A DNA stretch of 64,000 bases, from assembly GCF_022664455.2 (NCBI RefSeq), contig NZ_JAKRKC020000003.1, forward strand, positions 620,001 through 684,000. The letters run 5' to 3'. Below are positions 33,193 through 41,758 of this stretch, one piece after another (positions within the stretch are counted from its first letter, which is position 1; every line of letters begins with the position of its first letter). A program made the translations under genes and the position numbers. The DNA is from Actinomadura luzonensis. GTDB taxonomy: Bacteria; Actinomycetota; Actinomycetes; Streptosporangiales; Streptosporangiaceae. The notes below the pieces were generated by a model that saw nothing but the letters and a program-made list of their open reading frames with translations, made no database searches and had not been told where the DNA came from.

Positions 33193-34728
33193 ATGAGAGA
33201 AACCCCCGTGCTGATCGTCGGCGGCGGTTACGCCGGCCTCGCCTCCGCGCTCTTCCTCGCCCACCAGGGCGTCCCCTGCCTGCTCGCCGACCGCCACACC
33301 GACGTGTCGCTGCTCGGCCGCGCGCGGGGCATCAACCCGCGCACGCTGGAGATCTACCGCCCGCTCGGCCTGGCCGAGAGCGTCAAGGACGCGGGCCGCC
33401 CCTTCGCCGACGAGGCCGGCGTCGCCCGGTGCGCGAGCCTCGTGGACGACTGGCAGTGGATCTTCGACGAGGAGTTCCCCCGCACGCTGCCCGAGCTGAC
33501 GGCGGGCGAGTTCTGCCTGGCCGACCAGAGCACGGTCGAGCCGATCCTGGTCGAGGCCGCCCGCGCCGAGGGCGCCGAGCTGTGGTTCGGCACCCGGTGC
33601 GAGTCGATCGCGCCCGACGCCGACGGCGTCACCGCCGAGCTGCGCGACCTGGCCACCGGCGAGCCGCGCACGGTCCGGGCGCGCTACGTCGTCGCCGCCG
33701 ACGGCTACCGCAGCGGCATCAGGGAGCAGCTCGGCATCGCCCGTCCCGGCCTGCGCGAGCTGCGCCACTACGTCTCGTTCGTCATCCGCGCCGACCTGTC
33801 CCGGATCGTCACCAAGCGCGCCCTGTTCTGGATCATCGGCGACCCCGCCACCGGCGCCATGGGAGCCATGGCCTCCCACGCGCTGCGCGACCACTGGGGC
33901 ATCGCGATCGCCTACGACCCCGCCACCGAGTCGCCCGCCGACTTCACCGACGAGCGCTGCCTGGCCGCCGCCCGGCGGCTCATCGGCCGCGACCTGCCCG
34001 TCGAGCTGGTCAGCAAGGCGTCATGGACGGAGGCCGTCGGCATCGCCGAGCGCTTCCGCTCCGGCCGCGTCCTCCTCGCCGGCGACGCCGCCCACGTCTG
34101 GCCACCGGCGCAGGCCATGGGCGCCAACTCGGCCGTCCAGGACGCGCACAACCTGGCCTGGAAGCTCGCCGCCGTGCTCGCCGGACGGGCCTCGGACGCC
34201 CTGCTCGACACCTACGAGGCCGAGCGCCGCCCGGTCGCCCTGGAGCTGGCCGAGCTGACCGTGCGCAGCCAGGCCGCTCGCTTCGGCCCCGACCCCGAGG
34301 ACGACCCGGCCGACCCGATCACCTGCATCCTCGGCCAGCGCTACGCCTCCGCCGCCATGATCGGCGAGGGGCCGACGCCGGTGTTCGGCGACGGGGTCGA
34401 GCAGGTGGCCCGGCCCGGCGTGCGCGCCCCGCACCTCTGGCTGGACCGCGACGGCGTCAGGATCGGCGTCCACGACCTGTTCCACGACGCCTTCACGCTG
34501 CTGTGCGGGCCGGGCGGCGAGGAGTGGGCGCGCGCCGCGCGGAAGGTGGACGGCGTGCGCGCCCACCTGGTCGGCGCCGAACTGGGCGACGTCGAGCACC
34601 GCTGGGCCGAGCGCTACGGCCGCGACGCCGTCCTGGTGCGTCCCGACGGGTACGTCGCCTGGGCGGCCGACGGCGAGCCGGACGCCGAGCGGCTGGCGGA
34701 CGTCCTGCGCCGCGTGCTGCACGCCTAG
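33193..34728 (+). CDS. FAD-dependent aromatic monooxygenase (PheA/TfdB, PF01494)
   Basis: A 511-residue flavoprotein hydroxylase. FAD/NADPH motifs are G-G-G-Y-A-G-L-A (about 11-18), the DG motif V-V-A-A-D-G-Y-R-S (about 169-177) and the GD motif R-V-L-L-A-G-D-A-A-H (about 293-302), followed by ANSAVQDAHNLAWKLA. A C-terminal thioredoxin-like region (about 400-511) is usual for phenol and polyketide hydroxylases of this class. It would hydroxylate an aromatic compound, or inactivate an aromatic drug as rifampicin monooxygenases do. Control by the divergent PadR is likely. The stop shares CTAG with the convergent GNAT gene. Confidence 0.88.
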   Translation: MRETPVLIVGGGYAGLASALFLAHQGVPCLLADRHTDVSLLGRARGINPRTLEIYRPLGLAESVKDAGRPFADEAGVARCASLVDDWQWIFDEEFPRTLPELTAGEFCLADQSTVEPILVEAARAEGAELWFGTRCESIAPDADGVTAELRDLATGEPRTVRARYVVAADGYRSGIREQLGIARPGLRELRHYVSFVIRADLSRIVTKRALFWIIGDPATGAMGAMASHALRDHWGIAIAYDPATESPADFTDERCLAAARRLIGRDLPVELVSKASWTEAVGIAERFRSGRVLLAGDAAHVWPPAQAMGANSAVQDAHNLAWKLAAVLAGRASDALLDTYEAERRPVALELAELTVRSQAARFGPDPEDDPADPITCILGQRYASAAMIGEGPTPVFGDGVEQVARPGVRAPHLWLDRDGVRIGVHDLFHDAFTLLCGPGGEEWARAARKVDGVRAHLVGAELGDVEHRWAERYGRDAVLVRPDGYVAWAADGEPDAERLADVLRRVLHA

Positions 34729-35216
34729 AGCAGGATCTCCAGCTCCAGCTCGTGCCTGATCGGGATGCCGTCGGCGGCGGCCGGGATGGCGGGCTTCAGC
34801 TTCCTGGCCCGCTCCACCCCGTTCCGGTGCAGGGCCACGAGGTCGAAGCCGTAACGCTGGTAGAAGCGGAGCGCGTGGGTGTTGTCGTTCGTGGTGATCA
34901 GCCACAGGCGGGCCGCGCCCCGCTCGGCGGCCGCCGCCCGGACCGCGTCCAGCAGCGCCCGCCCCGCTCCCCTGCCGGGCAGCGTGGCGTCGAGCGTGAC
35001 GATCTCCACCGCGCCGTCCCGCTCCTGGTAGGTGACGACGCCGGCCACCTCGCCGCCGAGCTCGGCCACGAAGCCGGGCAGGGCGGCGGCGTCCAGCAGC
35101 TCACCCCGGCCCAGGGCGACCACGGTCGTGCCGCCCCAGCTCGCCCGCAGCACCGCCGCGACGCGGTCGTGGTCGTCGGGGCGGATGGGTCGTACAGACA
35201 GCCGCATGTCGCCCAT
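34725..35216 (-). CDS. GNAT family N-acetyltransferase
   Basis: A 163-residue acetyltransferase. The acetyl-CoA motif A is visible as L-P-G-R-G-A-G-R-A-L-L-D-A-V (about 80-93), and the later N-T-H-A-L-R-F-Y-Q-R-Y-G-F segment (about 113-125) is typical of GNATs. The start is ATG 35216 or ATG 35207; there is no Shine-Dalgarno for either, and a leaderless transcript is possible because the divergent HAD gene begins only 10 bp away. Substrate unknown. Confidence 0.85.
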   Translation of the reverse strand: MGDMRLSVRPIRPDDHDRVAAVLRASWGGTTVVALGRGELLDAAALPGFVAELGGEVAGVVTYQERDGAVEIVTLDATLPGRGAGRALLDAVRAAAAERGAARLWLITTNDNTHALRFYQRYGFDLVALHRNGVERARKLKPAIPAAADGIPIRHELELEILL

Positions 35217-35226
35217 TATGTGACGT

Positions 35227-35874
35227 ATGAGATGGGTGACGTTCGACTGCTTCGGAACTCTCGTCGACTGGCGGCACGGCCTGCGCACCAGCGCCGAGCT
35301 GATCGCCCCCGGCCAGGGGGAACGGCTGCTGGAGGCGTACAACCGGCACGAGCACGCGGTGCAGGCCGAGTCGCCGCGGCTCCGCTACCGCCACGTGCTG
35401 GCCGAGACGCTGCGCCGGGCCTGCGCGGAGGAGAAGATCGAGCTGAGCGACGACGACGCGACAGTAGCGGCCGCCACGCTCCCGTACTGGCCGGTCTTCC
35501 CCGAGGTCGGCGCCGAGCTGTCGGCGCTGCGCGCGGCCGGCTGGAACCTGGCGCTGCTCACCAACTGCGACCGCGACCTGATCGCCGGGACCCTGCGGCG
35601 GCTGCCGGTGCCGTTCGACGCGGTGGTGACCGCCGAGGACGCCGGCGACTACAAGCCGTCCCAGGCGCACTTCGCCACGTTCCGGCGGGCCCACGAGCCG
35701 TCCGACTGGGTGCACGTGGCGCAGAGCTACTTCCACGACATGGTGCCGGCGCACCGGCTCGGCATCCGCCGGGTGTGGATCAACCGGCTCGGCGAGCGCG
35801 CCCCCGACGACAGCATCATCCAGCGCGCGCTGCCCGACCTGCACGGCCTGCTCACGGCCGTGCAGAGCGGCTAG
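35227..35874 (+). CDS. HAD superfamily hydrolase (haloacid dehalogenase type II-like)
   Basis: A 215-residue HAD protein. Motif I is F-D-C-F-G-T-L-V-D (nucleophile Asp7), motif II L-L-T-N-C-D (about 114-119), motif III Lys in DYKPSQAHF (about 142), and motif IV is weak, in VAQSYFHDMVPA (about 161-172). The F-D-C-F-G-T-L-V-D-W start resembles 2-haloacid dehalogenases, but phosphatase activity is equally possible. The stop overlaps that of the convergent DivIVA-domain gene through CTAG. Confidence 0.85.
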   Translation: MRWVTFDCFGTLVDWRHGLRTSAELIAPGQGERLLEAYNRHEHAVQAESPRLRYRHVLAETLRRACAEEKIELSDDDATVAAATLPYWPVFPEVGAELSALRAAGWNLALLTNCDRDLIAGTLRRLPVPFDAVVTAEDAGDYKPSQAHFATFRRAHEPSDWVHVAQSYFHDMVPAHRLGIRRVWINRLGERAPDDSIIQRALPDLHGLLTAVQSG

Positions 35875-36422
35875 GCGCCGCGCTGGTCCAGGACGTCGGC
35901 GATGCCGGCGAGGAAGGCGTCCACGTCGGCGATGAGGTAGCCGGAGCGCAGCAGCACGGTCGAGAAGCGGACCTCCCGCACGTCCTTGGCCGTCACGGGG
36001 TAGTCGGTGGTGCCGCGCAGCGTGGCCACGACGCGGTCGAGGAAGGCGTCGACCTCGTCCTCGTTGTAGCCGGTGCCCATGCGGCCGGAGCGGAAGGCGA
36101 CGCGCTCCACCCGGGCGGCCTGCGTCTCGAACCACTCCTCGCGCAGCATCTCCCCCGTGGGCTCGGCCATCGCCAGCCGGACCGGCCACTTGGCCTGCGT
36201 CTCCAGCGCCACCACGAACGCCTCCAGGGCGAAGTCCACCGCGGTCTCCTGGTAGCCGCCGCGCCGGGCGCGGAAGGTGGCCGCGCGCACCTCGTCGGCG
36301 GTGACGGGCTCCAGGGAGCGGGGGCCGCGGCCCAGGGTCGCCTCGATGCGGCCGATCAGCGTGTCGACTTCCGCCGGGTCATAGCCTGAACGCATACCCA
36401 TGACGCGTGGAAAGCGGTTCAA
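35871..36422 (-). CDS. DivIVA-domain protein with two or three repeats
   Basis: A 183-residue soluble protein carrying successive DivIVA-domain motifs: F-P-R-V..GYDPAEVDTLIGRIEATL (about 3-30), a diverged F-R-A-R-R-G-G-Y (about 48), RMGTGYNEDEVDAFLDRVVATL (about 106-127) and F-S-T-V-L-L-R-S-G-Y-L-I-A-D-V-D-A-F-L (about 146-164). Such repeats occur in small actinobacterial cell-envelope or growth-pole proteins, but no long coiled coil follows, unlike true Wag31. The start is set at TTG 36422, with AGGAGG 9 nt upstream; ATG 36401 would cut off the conserved FPRV. Function unknown. Confidence 0.75.
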   Translation of the reverse strand: MNRFPRVMGMRSGYDPAEVDTLIGRIEATLGRGPRSLEPVTADEVRAATFRARRGGYQETAVDFALEAFVVALETQAKWPVRLAMAEPTGEMLREEWFETQAARVERVAFRSGRMGTGYNEDEVDAFLDRVVATLRGTTDYPVTAKDVREVRFSTVLLRSGYLIADVDAFLAGIADVLDQRGA

Positions 36423-36470
36423 GCTCACGCTCCTCCTGACTCGTGCCGGGGTGCCACCATTGTGCGGCTC

Positions 36471-36500
36471 TTTACGCCCGTCAGGCACCCCGACATATAC
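36471..36500 (+). promoter_or_regulatory. Candidate promoter of a leaderless ABC gene
   Basis: TTTACG (36471-36476), 18-bp spacer, ATATAC (36495-36500). Transcription would begin about 7 nt further on, within a few bases of the ATG at 36513, which has no Shine-Dalgarno. Leaderless mRNAs are common in actinomycetes, so the two signs agree. Confidence 0.35.
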
Positions 36501-36512
36501 CGTTACACCACC

Positions 36513-37238
36513 ATGCGACTGTCCCAGGTCTCTTTCCGCTACCGACGGCGTGACGCCTTCGTCATCGAGGGCGCCGACGCCGAGCTCGCGCCGGGCAACG
36601 TCATCGAGCTGACCGGCGTCAACGGCGCCGGCAAGTCCACGCTGCTGCGGCTGCTGGCCGGGCTGTCCCGCCCCACGCGCGGCACGATCACCGGACGTCC
36701 GGCGGTCGTCGGGTTCGCGCCCGACCGGTTCCCCACCGCCCAGCCGTTCACCGTGGCGGCCTACCTGCGGCACGTCTCGCGCATGCGCGGCGGGGCGCGG
36801 TGGGAGCCATGGGCCGAACGGCTGCTCATGGAGCACCTGCTGGAGACGCCGCTGAGCGAGCTGTCGAAGGGCAGCGGGCACAAGGTGGGGCTCGCCCAGG
36901 CGCTCATGGCCGACCCGGGGCTGCTCATCATGGACGAGCCCTTCGCCGGGCTGGACGCCGAGACCAGGGCCGCGCTGCCGGAGATCGCCGCGGAGGTGGC
37001 CGGCCGGGGCGGCATCGTCGTCGTCAGCGACCACCAGGGCGGCCTGCGCGCGCTGCCGGGCCTCCGCCACCTGGCGGTCGCCGACGGCCGCCTGTACGAG
37101 CCGCAGGCGCCGCCGTCCACCGGGAACGAGCTGGTGACCGTCGCCGTCACCCTGCCCGGCGACGAGCTGCCCGGCTTCCTCGCCCGAGTGCGCGAGGAGG
37201 GCTACCGGGCCCGCGAGATCGAGGAGAGCACCCGATGA
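36513..37238 (+). CDS. ABC transporter ATP-binding protein
   Basis: A 241-residue ATPase with Walker A G-V-N-G-A-G-K-S-T (about 35-43), the signature replaced by L-S-K-G-S-G-H-K (about 116-123), Walker B L-L-I-M-D-E-P-F-A-G-L-D (about 137-148) and the switch His in V-V-S-D-H (about 174-178). The L-S-K-G form is typical of small exporter ATPases of the CcmA/GldA type. The first 50 upstream bases lack a ribosome site. It pairs with the membrane protein downstream (ATGA overlap). Substrate unknown. Confidence 0.88.
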   Translation: MRLSQVSFRYRRRDAFVIEGADAELAPGNVIELTGVNGAGKSTLLRLLAGLSRPTRGTITGRPAVVGFAPDRFPTAQPFTVAAYLRHVSRMRGGARWEPWAERLLMEHLLETPLSELSKGSGHKVGLAQALMADPGLLIMDEPFAGLDAETRAALPEIAAEVAGRGGIVVVSDHQGGLRALPGLRHLAVADGRLYEPQAPPSTGNELVTVAVTLPGDELPGFLARVREEGYRAREIEESTR

Positions 37239-37903
37239 CCGCCCTCGCCGTCTTCCGCGTGGCCGCCTACGTGCGCTCGCACCGGGTCTACCAGAGCCTC
37301 CTGCTGACCCTCGCCATGCTGGCGATCCTGCACGGCAGCCGGGCCCCGCGCGGCGAGGAGGCCAACGTGCTGGCCACCACCGCCATCCTGATCATCCCCA
37401 TCCTGGCCTGGGCCGCCCGGAGCCTGCTCGACACCGAGCCCGACCAGCAGCGGGAGATGTCGGCGGTGAGCGTGGGCGGCCGGGGCAGGGAGCTCGCGGC
37501 GGGCCTCGTGGCGGCGTTCGCGGCCTGCGCGGTGCTCGCCGCCGTCGGTCTGGCCGCCTCGCTGCTGCTCGGCGTGAGCGCGCGGCCGCCGTCCGGCGTG
37601 CTCGCCGCCGGGGTGGCGCTGCACGCCCTCGCGGCGCTCGTCGGCACCGCGCTGGGCGCGCTCACCAGCCGCGCCGTCGTGCCCTCCCCGGCCCTGTCGA
37701 TCATGGGGCTGGTGTTCGGGTTCCTGCTGATGCTGCTGCTCAGCCTCTCGCCGGCGTACTGGCTGACGGTGCCGCTGGTGGTGTGGATCCGCGCGGCCAC
37801 CGACGGCGAGCTGCTCGCCCGCTTCCCGGAGCTGGCCGCGATCTCCCTCTTCTGGTGCCTGCTCGCGCTGGCCTGGTACGCCTGGCGGCGCCTCAGGAGC
37901 TGA
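37235..37903 (+). CDS. ABC transporter membrane subunit (hypothetical permease)
   Basis: A 222-residue hydrophobic protein with about six predicted TM helices (for example 20-35, 45-60, 88-110, 125-145, 152-175, 198-215). No named permease family is recognisable. It overlaps the ATPase gene by 4 nt, the usual layout of a two-component exporter. The stop abuts the stop of the convergent rlmN gene with no gap. Confidence 0.8.
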   Translation: MTALAVFRVAAYVRSHRVYQSLLLTLAMLAILHGSRAPRGEEANVLATTAILIIPILAWAARSLLDTEPDQQREMSAVSVGGRGRELAAGLVAAFAACAVLAAVGLAASLLLGVSARPPSGVLAAGVALHALAALVGTALGALTSRAVVPSPALSIMGLVFGFLLMLLLSLSPAYWLTVPLVVWIRAATDGELLARFPELAAISLFWCLLALAWYAWRRLRS

Positions 37904-39004
37904 TCACTCGGCGGCGGCGAGCTGCCCGCAGGCCCCGTCGATCTCCCGGCCGCGCGTGTCGCGCACGGTCACCGGCACGCCGTGGAACTGCAGCCGCCGC
38001 ACGAACGCCCGCTCGTCCTCCGGCCGCGAGGCGGTCCACTTGGAGCCGGGCGTCGGGTTGAGCGGGATGAGGTTGACGTGCACCAGCTTGTTCTTGACCA
38101 GCTTGCCGAGCAGGTCGGCCCGCCACTCCTGGTCGTTGACGTCCTTGATCAGCGCGTACTCGATGGAGACGCGCCGCTTGGTCCGCGCCGCGTACGCCCA
38201 CGCGGCCTCCAGCACCTCGGCCACCTTCCACCGGGTGTTGATCGGCACCAGCGTGTCGCGCAGCTCGTCGTCGGGCGCGTGCAGCGACAGCGCCAGCGTC
38301 ACCGGCAGCCCCTCGTCGGCGAGCTTGCCGATGGCCGGGACCAGGCCGACCGTCGAGACGGTCACGCCGCGCGCCGAGATGCCGAGCCCGTGCGGGGCCG
38401 GCTCGACCAGCCGCCGGACCGCGCCGATGACCTGCTTGTAGTTGGCCAGCGGCTCGCCCATGCCCATGAACACGACGTTGCTGACCCGCCCCGGGCCGCC
38501 CGGCACCTCGCCGGCCGCCAGCGCCCGCGCGCCCGCCACGACCTGCTCGACGATCTCGGCGGTGGACATGTTGCGGGTCAGGCCCGCCTGGCCGGTGGCG
38601 CAGAACGGGCAGTTCATGCCGCAGCCGGCCTGCGAGGACACGCACATCGTGACCCGGTCGGGGTAGCGCATGAGCACCGACTCGACCAGCGCCCCGTCGA
38701 ACAGCCGCCAGAGCGTCTTGCGCGTCGTGCCGCCGTCGGTGGTCAGCTCCTTGACCGGGGTCAGCAGGGTCGGCAGCAGCGCCGACAGCTTCTCGCGGGC
38801 GGCGGCCGGCAGGTCGGTCATCGCCGCGACGTCCGTCGTCAGCCGCTCGAAGTAGTGGCGCGAGAGCTGGTCGGCGCGGAAGGCCTTCTCGCCCAGCTCC
38901 GTGACCGCGGCCCGCCGCTCGGGCATCGGCAGGTCGGCCAGGTGCCGGGCGGGCTTGGCCCGTCGCGGCGCGACGAAGGTGAGCTGACCTGGTGGCTGGG
39001 ACAC
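37904..39004 (-). CDS. rlmN: 23S rRNA (adenine(2503)-C(2))-methyltransferase RlmN
   Basis: A 366-residue radical SAM enzyme. The cluster-binding C-x-x-x-C-x-x-C motif is CGMNCPFC (about 122-129), preceded by VSSQAG, with the GMGEPL segment (about 178) and the terminal catalytic cysteine region GACGQL (about 359). It methylates A2503 of 23S rRNA, and A37 of some tRNAs, using a tandem-cysteine mechanism. The GTG start at 39004 is single and unambiguous. Its place near cdsA, frr and pyrH is conserved in actinobacteria. Confidence 0.96.
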   Translation of the reverse strand: MSQPPGQLTFVAPRRAKPARHLADLPMPERRAAVTELGEKAFRADQLSRHYFERLTTDVAAMTDLPAAAREKLSALLPTLLTPVKELTTDGGTTRKTLWRLFDGALVESVLMRYPDRVTMCVSSQAGCGMNCPFCATGQAGLTRNMSTAEIVEQVVAGARALAAGEVPGGPGRVSNVVFMGMGEPLANYKQVIGAVRRLVEPAPHGLGISARGVTVSTVGLVPAIGKLADEGLPVTLALSLHAPDDELRDTLVPINTRWKVAEVLEAAWAYAARTKRRVSIEYALIKDVNDQEWRADLLGKLVKNKLVHVNLIPLNPTPGSKWTASRPEDERAFVRRLQFHGVPVTVRDTRGREIDGACGQLAAAE

Positions 39005-39107
39005 GTTACTGCCTTTGCTCGGGGTATGGGACCAGGGTAATCAACGTCGGGGGCGGAGGCGGCATTCCTGGTCGGCGTACGGCTCGCATCCTGGTCTCCG
39101 CCGGATC

Positions 39108-39113
39108 TACAGT
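39108..39113 (+). promoter_or_regulatory. Candidate -10 element (TACAGT) of the SUFU-domain gene
   Basis: TACAGT ends 8 nt before the ATG at 39122, which has no ribosome-binding site, so transcription probably starts at or next to the start codon. No convincing -35 hexamer is visible. Confidence 0.3.
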
Positions 39114-39121
39114 GCTCACGT

Positions 39122-40141
39122 ATGGCGATTTTTCGGTCGGCGTCCGGCGAGGGTGGCGCCGAGGTGGTTCTCGCCGTCGGCAACCCGTACGGGAGCCGCA
39201 CGCTCGTCGTCGAGCGGGACGAGGACGCCTCGGTAGCTTACCTGTGCTCGCCCGACGGCACCGTCCACGGCGCCGTCTGGCTGGCCAACCACCGGCCCGC
39301 CCCCGCCGTGGTGGACCTCGCGCGGCTCAACTCCGGTCTGCCGCCGCTGATGCCGCGCCCGTACACGCTGGACCCGGCGGGCCGCCGCCCGCTCGGGCAG
39401 CTCACCGCGCTGTGGTTCGAGGAGGGCGACGGCGTCGCGATCTACGAGGACGACGACCTGCTGGCGGTCATCCCCGGCTGGGCGGACATGAGCCGCGGCA
39501 TGCCCGGCTACGCCCGCGACGCGGTGGGCGAGTCGCCGTTCGCCTGGGCGCTGTCGGAGGCGCTGGAAGGGCTCGAACCCCGTATCGCCAATGCCAGGTC
39601 GTACTGGCGGTGGCGGCACAGCGAGGGGTCGTGGCCGTCGTTCCAGCAGTTCGTGATGGGGCACCTGGACCGGGTGCTGGGGCCGGCCGGGCGGTACTGG
39701 GACGCCAGCGGCGAACGGCTGCCGACGGTCGGCATCACCGAGCGCCCGCCGCACGGCAAGCGGGACTTCGCGGTGCTGTCGACCGTGGGGATGAGCTGCC
39801 AACGCATGCCGACGGTCGAGCAGTGGATCGACAAGCCCGGCGCGTACGCCAGGATCGAGCTGGCCGTGGCCACCCGCGAGGACCCGCGGGACGCGGCGCT
39901 GCTGCTGGTGTGGCTGGCGCAGTATCCGTGGCACTCGGTGACCTGGCTGGGGCACGGGCACACCGCCAAGTGGTATCACGAGCCGGCGACGTTTCCGCTG
40001 GGGCCGCAGTACTCGGGGGTGCTGATGACGGCCGACGCCCCCCACATGCCTGACATGTCAGGATTCGCGTTCGGTGGGGAGGCCGTCCGGTGGCTCTGGC
40101 TCACCCCCGTCACGCACGACGCCCTGGAGGCGCACCGCTGA
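39122..40141 (+). CDS. Suppressor-of-fused (SUFU) domain-containing protein
   Basis: A 339-residue soluble protein. An N-terminal region of about 155 residues (SseB-like in appearance: VVLAVGNPYGSRTLVVERDE...) is followed by a SUFU-type domain (about 165-335) with FAVLSTVGMSCQRMP, V-T-W-L-G-H-G-H-T (about 275-283), a YSGVLMT segment and the terminal V-R-W-L-W-L-T-P-V-T. Bacterial SUFU domains occur in polymorphic-toxin immunity proteins and in free-standing proteins of unknown role. It interrupts the common rlmN-cdsA neighbourhood. No partner toxin gene is seen beside it. Confidence 0.7.
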   Translation: MAIFRSASGEGGAEVVLAVGNPYGSRTLVVERDEDASVAYLCSPDGTVHGAVWLANHRPAPAVVDLARLNSGLPPLMPRPYTLDPAGRRPLGQLTALWFEEGDGVAIYEDDDLLAVIPGWADMSRGMPGYARDAVGESPFAWALSEALEGLEPRIANARSYWRWRHSEGSWPSFQQFVMGHLDRVLGPAGRYWDASGERLPTVGITERPPHGKRDFAVLSTVGMSCQRMPTVEQWIDKPGAYARIELAVATREDPRDAALLLVWLAQYPWHSVTWLGHGHTAKWYHEPATFPLGPQYSGVLMTADAPHMPDMSGFAFGGEAVRWLWLTPVTHDALEAHR

Positions 40142-40154
40142 GCCGGAGGCCCCC

Positions 40155-41006
40155 CTAGAAGAAAAGGGTGAGCAGCAGCCAGACCGGCACCAGCGTGGTC
40201 ACCAGGGAGTCCAGCCGGTCCATCAGCCCGCCGTGCCCCGGCAGGATCGTGCCCAGGTCCTTGATGCCGAGATCCCGCTTGATCATCGACTCGATGAGGT
40301 CGCCCACCGTCGCCAGCAGCGCGCCGAGGGCCCCGATCAGCGCGCCCTGCCACACCTGCCCGCCGAGCAGCCACGTCACCAGCCAGCCGCCGACCGCGAC
40401 GCACGCCACCAGCGACCCGGCGAAGCCCTCCCAGGTCTTCTTCGGGCTGATGGCGGTCATCTGGTGCCTGCCGAACAGCACGCCCGCCGCATACCCGCCG
40501 ATGTCGCTGGCCACGGTCACCGCGATGAAGATCAGCACCCGGTGGTGGCCGTCCGCCTCACGCAGCAACATGGCGGCGAACGCCGCGAGCAGGGCCGGGT
40601 AGAAGAGCGTGAACACCGACGCCGTGGCGTCGCGGACGTAGCCGTCAGTGCCGTCGCTGAACATCCGCCACACCAGCAGCACGAACGCGAAGACCGCGAA
40701 CGCGGCCAGCAGCCACACCGGCCCGCCCCAGTAGGCCGCCGCCTGCATCGCCGCCAGCCCCGCCAGCACCGGCACGGCCGGGACCTTGATGCCGCGCAGC
40801 GCGAACGCCTTGACCAGCTCCAGCACGCCGACGCCGACCGCGCCGACGACCACCACGAGGAACAGCTCCTTGATCGTGTAGAGCGTGACGAGGACGAGCG
40901 CCCCGAGGACCACGCCGACGGCGATCGCCGCGGGCAGGTTCCTACCGGTACGGCTGCCGCCGCTCGGGCTGGTGCCGGCCGTACGTTCTTCCACTGACCT
41001 CTCCAA
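40155..41006 (-). CDS. cdsA: Phosphatidate cytidylyltransferase CdsA
   Basis: A 283-residue integral membrane enzyme with about eight hydrophobic helices. The C-terminal CDP-DAG synthase signature S-M-I-K-R-D-L-G-I-K-D-L-G (about 243-255), followed by PGHGGLMDRLDS (about 258-269), is complete. It makes CDP-diacylglycerol from phosphatidate and CTP, feeding phospholipid and phosphatidylinositol synthesis. It lies downstream of frr, with a GC-rich hairpin between them. Confidence 0.95.
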   Translation of the reverse strand: MERSVEERTAGTSPSGGSRTGRNLPAAIAVGVVLGALVLVTLYTIKELFLVVVVGAVGVGVLELVKAFALRGIKVPAVPVLAGLAAMQAAAYWGGPVWLLAAFAVFAFVLLVWRMFSDGTDGYVRDATASVFTLFYPALLAAFAAMLLREADGHHRVLIFIAVTVASDIGGYAAGVLFGRHQMTAISPKKTWEGFAGSLVACVAVGGWLVTWLLGGQVWQGALIGALGALLATVGDLIESMIKRDLGIKDLGTILPGHGGLMDRLDSLVTTLVPVWLLLTLFF

Positions 41007-41012
41007 AGGGCC

Positions 41013-41040
41013 ACGGCCCCCGCCACGAGGCGAGGGCCGT
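41013..41040 (-). terminator. Hairpin between frr and cdsA
   Basis: ACGGCCCCCGCC / GGCGAGGGCCGT, 12-bp stem with one mismatch and a 4-nt loop, lying 7 bp upstream of the cdsA start. The stem is strong but lacks a U-tract. It may attenuate read-through from frr into cdsA. The 115 bp up to frr also hold a direct repeat, GCTCGGCGACCCGCC. Confidence 0.4.
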
Positions 41041-41154
41041 AGGGGGCATGACCCGCTTGCTCGGCGACCCGCCCGGCCGGGCGATCCGCCCGGTGTGACG
41101 GCCGCCTGCTCGGCGACCCGCCGGATGGGGGCGGCCCGCCGCGGGGCGCGCCGC

Positions 41155-41712
41155 TCAGACCTCGAGCAGCTCGGCTTCCTTGTGCTTGAGCAGCTCGTCG
41201 ACCTTGGCGACGTGCTTCTGCGTCAGGTCGTCCAGCTCCTTCTCGGCGCGCCGGACCTCGTCCTCGCCCGCCTCGCCGTCCTTGACCAGCTTGTCGAGGG
41301 CGTCCTTGGCGGTGCGGCGGATGTTGCGGATGGAGACCTTGGCGTGCTCGCCCTTGTTCCTGGCGACCTTGATGTACTCCTTGCGGCGCTCCTCCGACAG
41401 CTCGGGGAACGTCACGCGGATCACCTGGCCGTCGTCGGTGGGGTTGACGCCGAGGTCGGAGTCGCGGATCGCCTTCTCGATGGCGCCCATCGAGCTCTTG
41501 TCGTAGGGCTGGATCAGCACCATGCGCGCCTCGGGCACGTGGAAGGACGCCAGCTGCTGGATGGGCGTCGGCGTCCCGTAGTACTCGGCGCTGATCTTGT
41601 TGAACATCGAAGGCGTGACCCGGCCCGTCCGGATGGTCGCGAAGTCCTCCTTCGCGACCGAGACGGCCTTGTCCATTTTTTCCTCGGCTTCGAGGAGGGT
41701 TTCGTCGATCAC
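41155..41712 (-). CDS. frr: Ribosome recycling factor
   Basis: A 185-residue protein of standard RRF length. The central R-x-G-R-x-x-P motif is seen as I-R-T-G-R-V-T-P-S-M-F (about 27-37), followed by the Y-Y-G-T-P-T-P-I-Q-Q-L (about 44-54) hinge. With EF-G it splits post-termination ribosomes. The GTG start at 41712 is preceded by AGGAG at good spacing. It sits 46 bp downstream of pyrH in the conserved rpsB-tsf-pyrH-frr order. Confidence 0.97.
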   Translation of the reverse strand: MIDETLLEAEEKMDKAVSVAKEDFATIRTGRVTPSMFNKISAEYYGTPTPIQQLASFHVPEARMVLIQPYDKSSMGAIEKAIRDSDLGVNPTDDGQVIRVTFPELSEERRKEYIKVARNKGEHAKVSIRNIRRTAKDALDKLVKDGEAGEDEVRRAEKELDDLTQKHVAKVDELLKHKEAELLEV

Positions 41713-41758
41713 AGCGGCTCCCTGTCGTCTTCTAGCTGGCGGTGTCGGGCTCGCTCCG

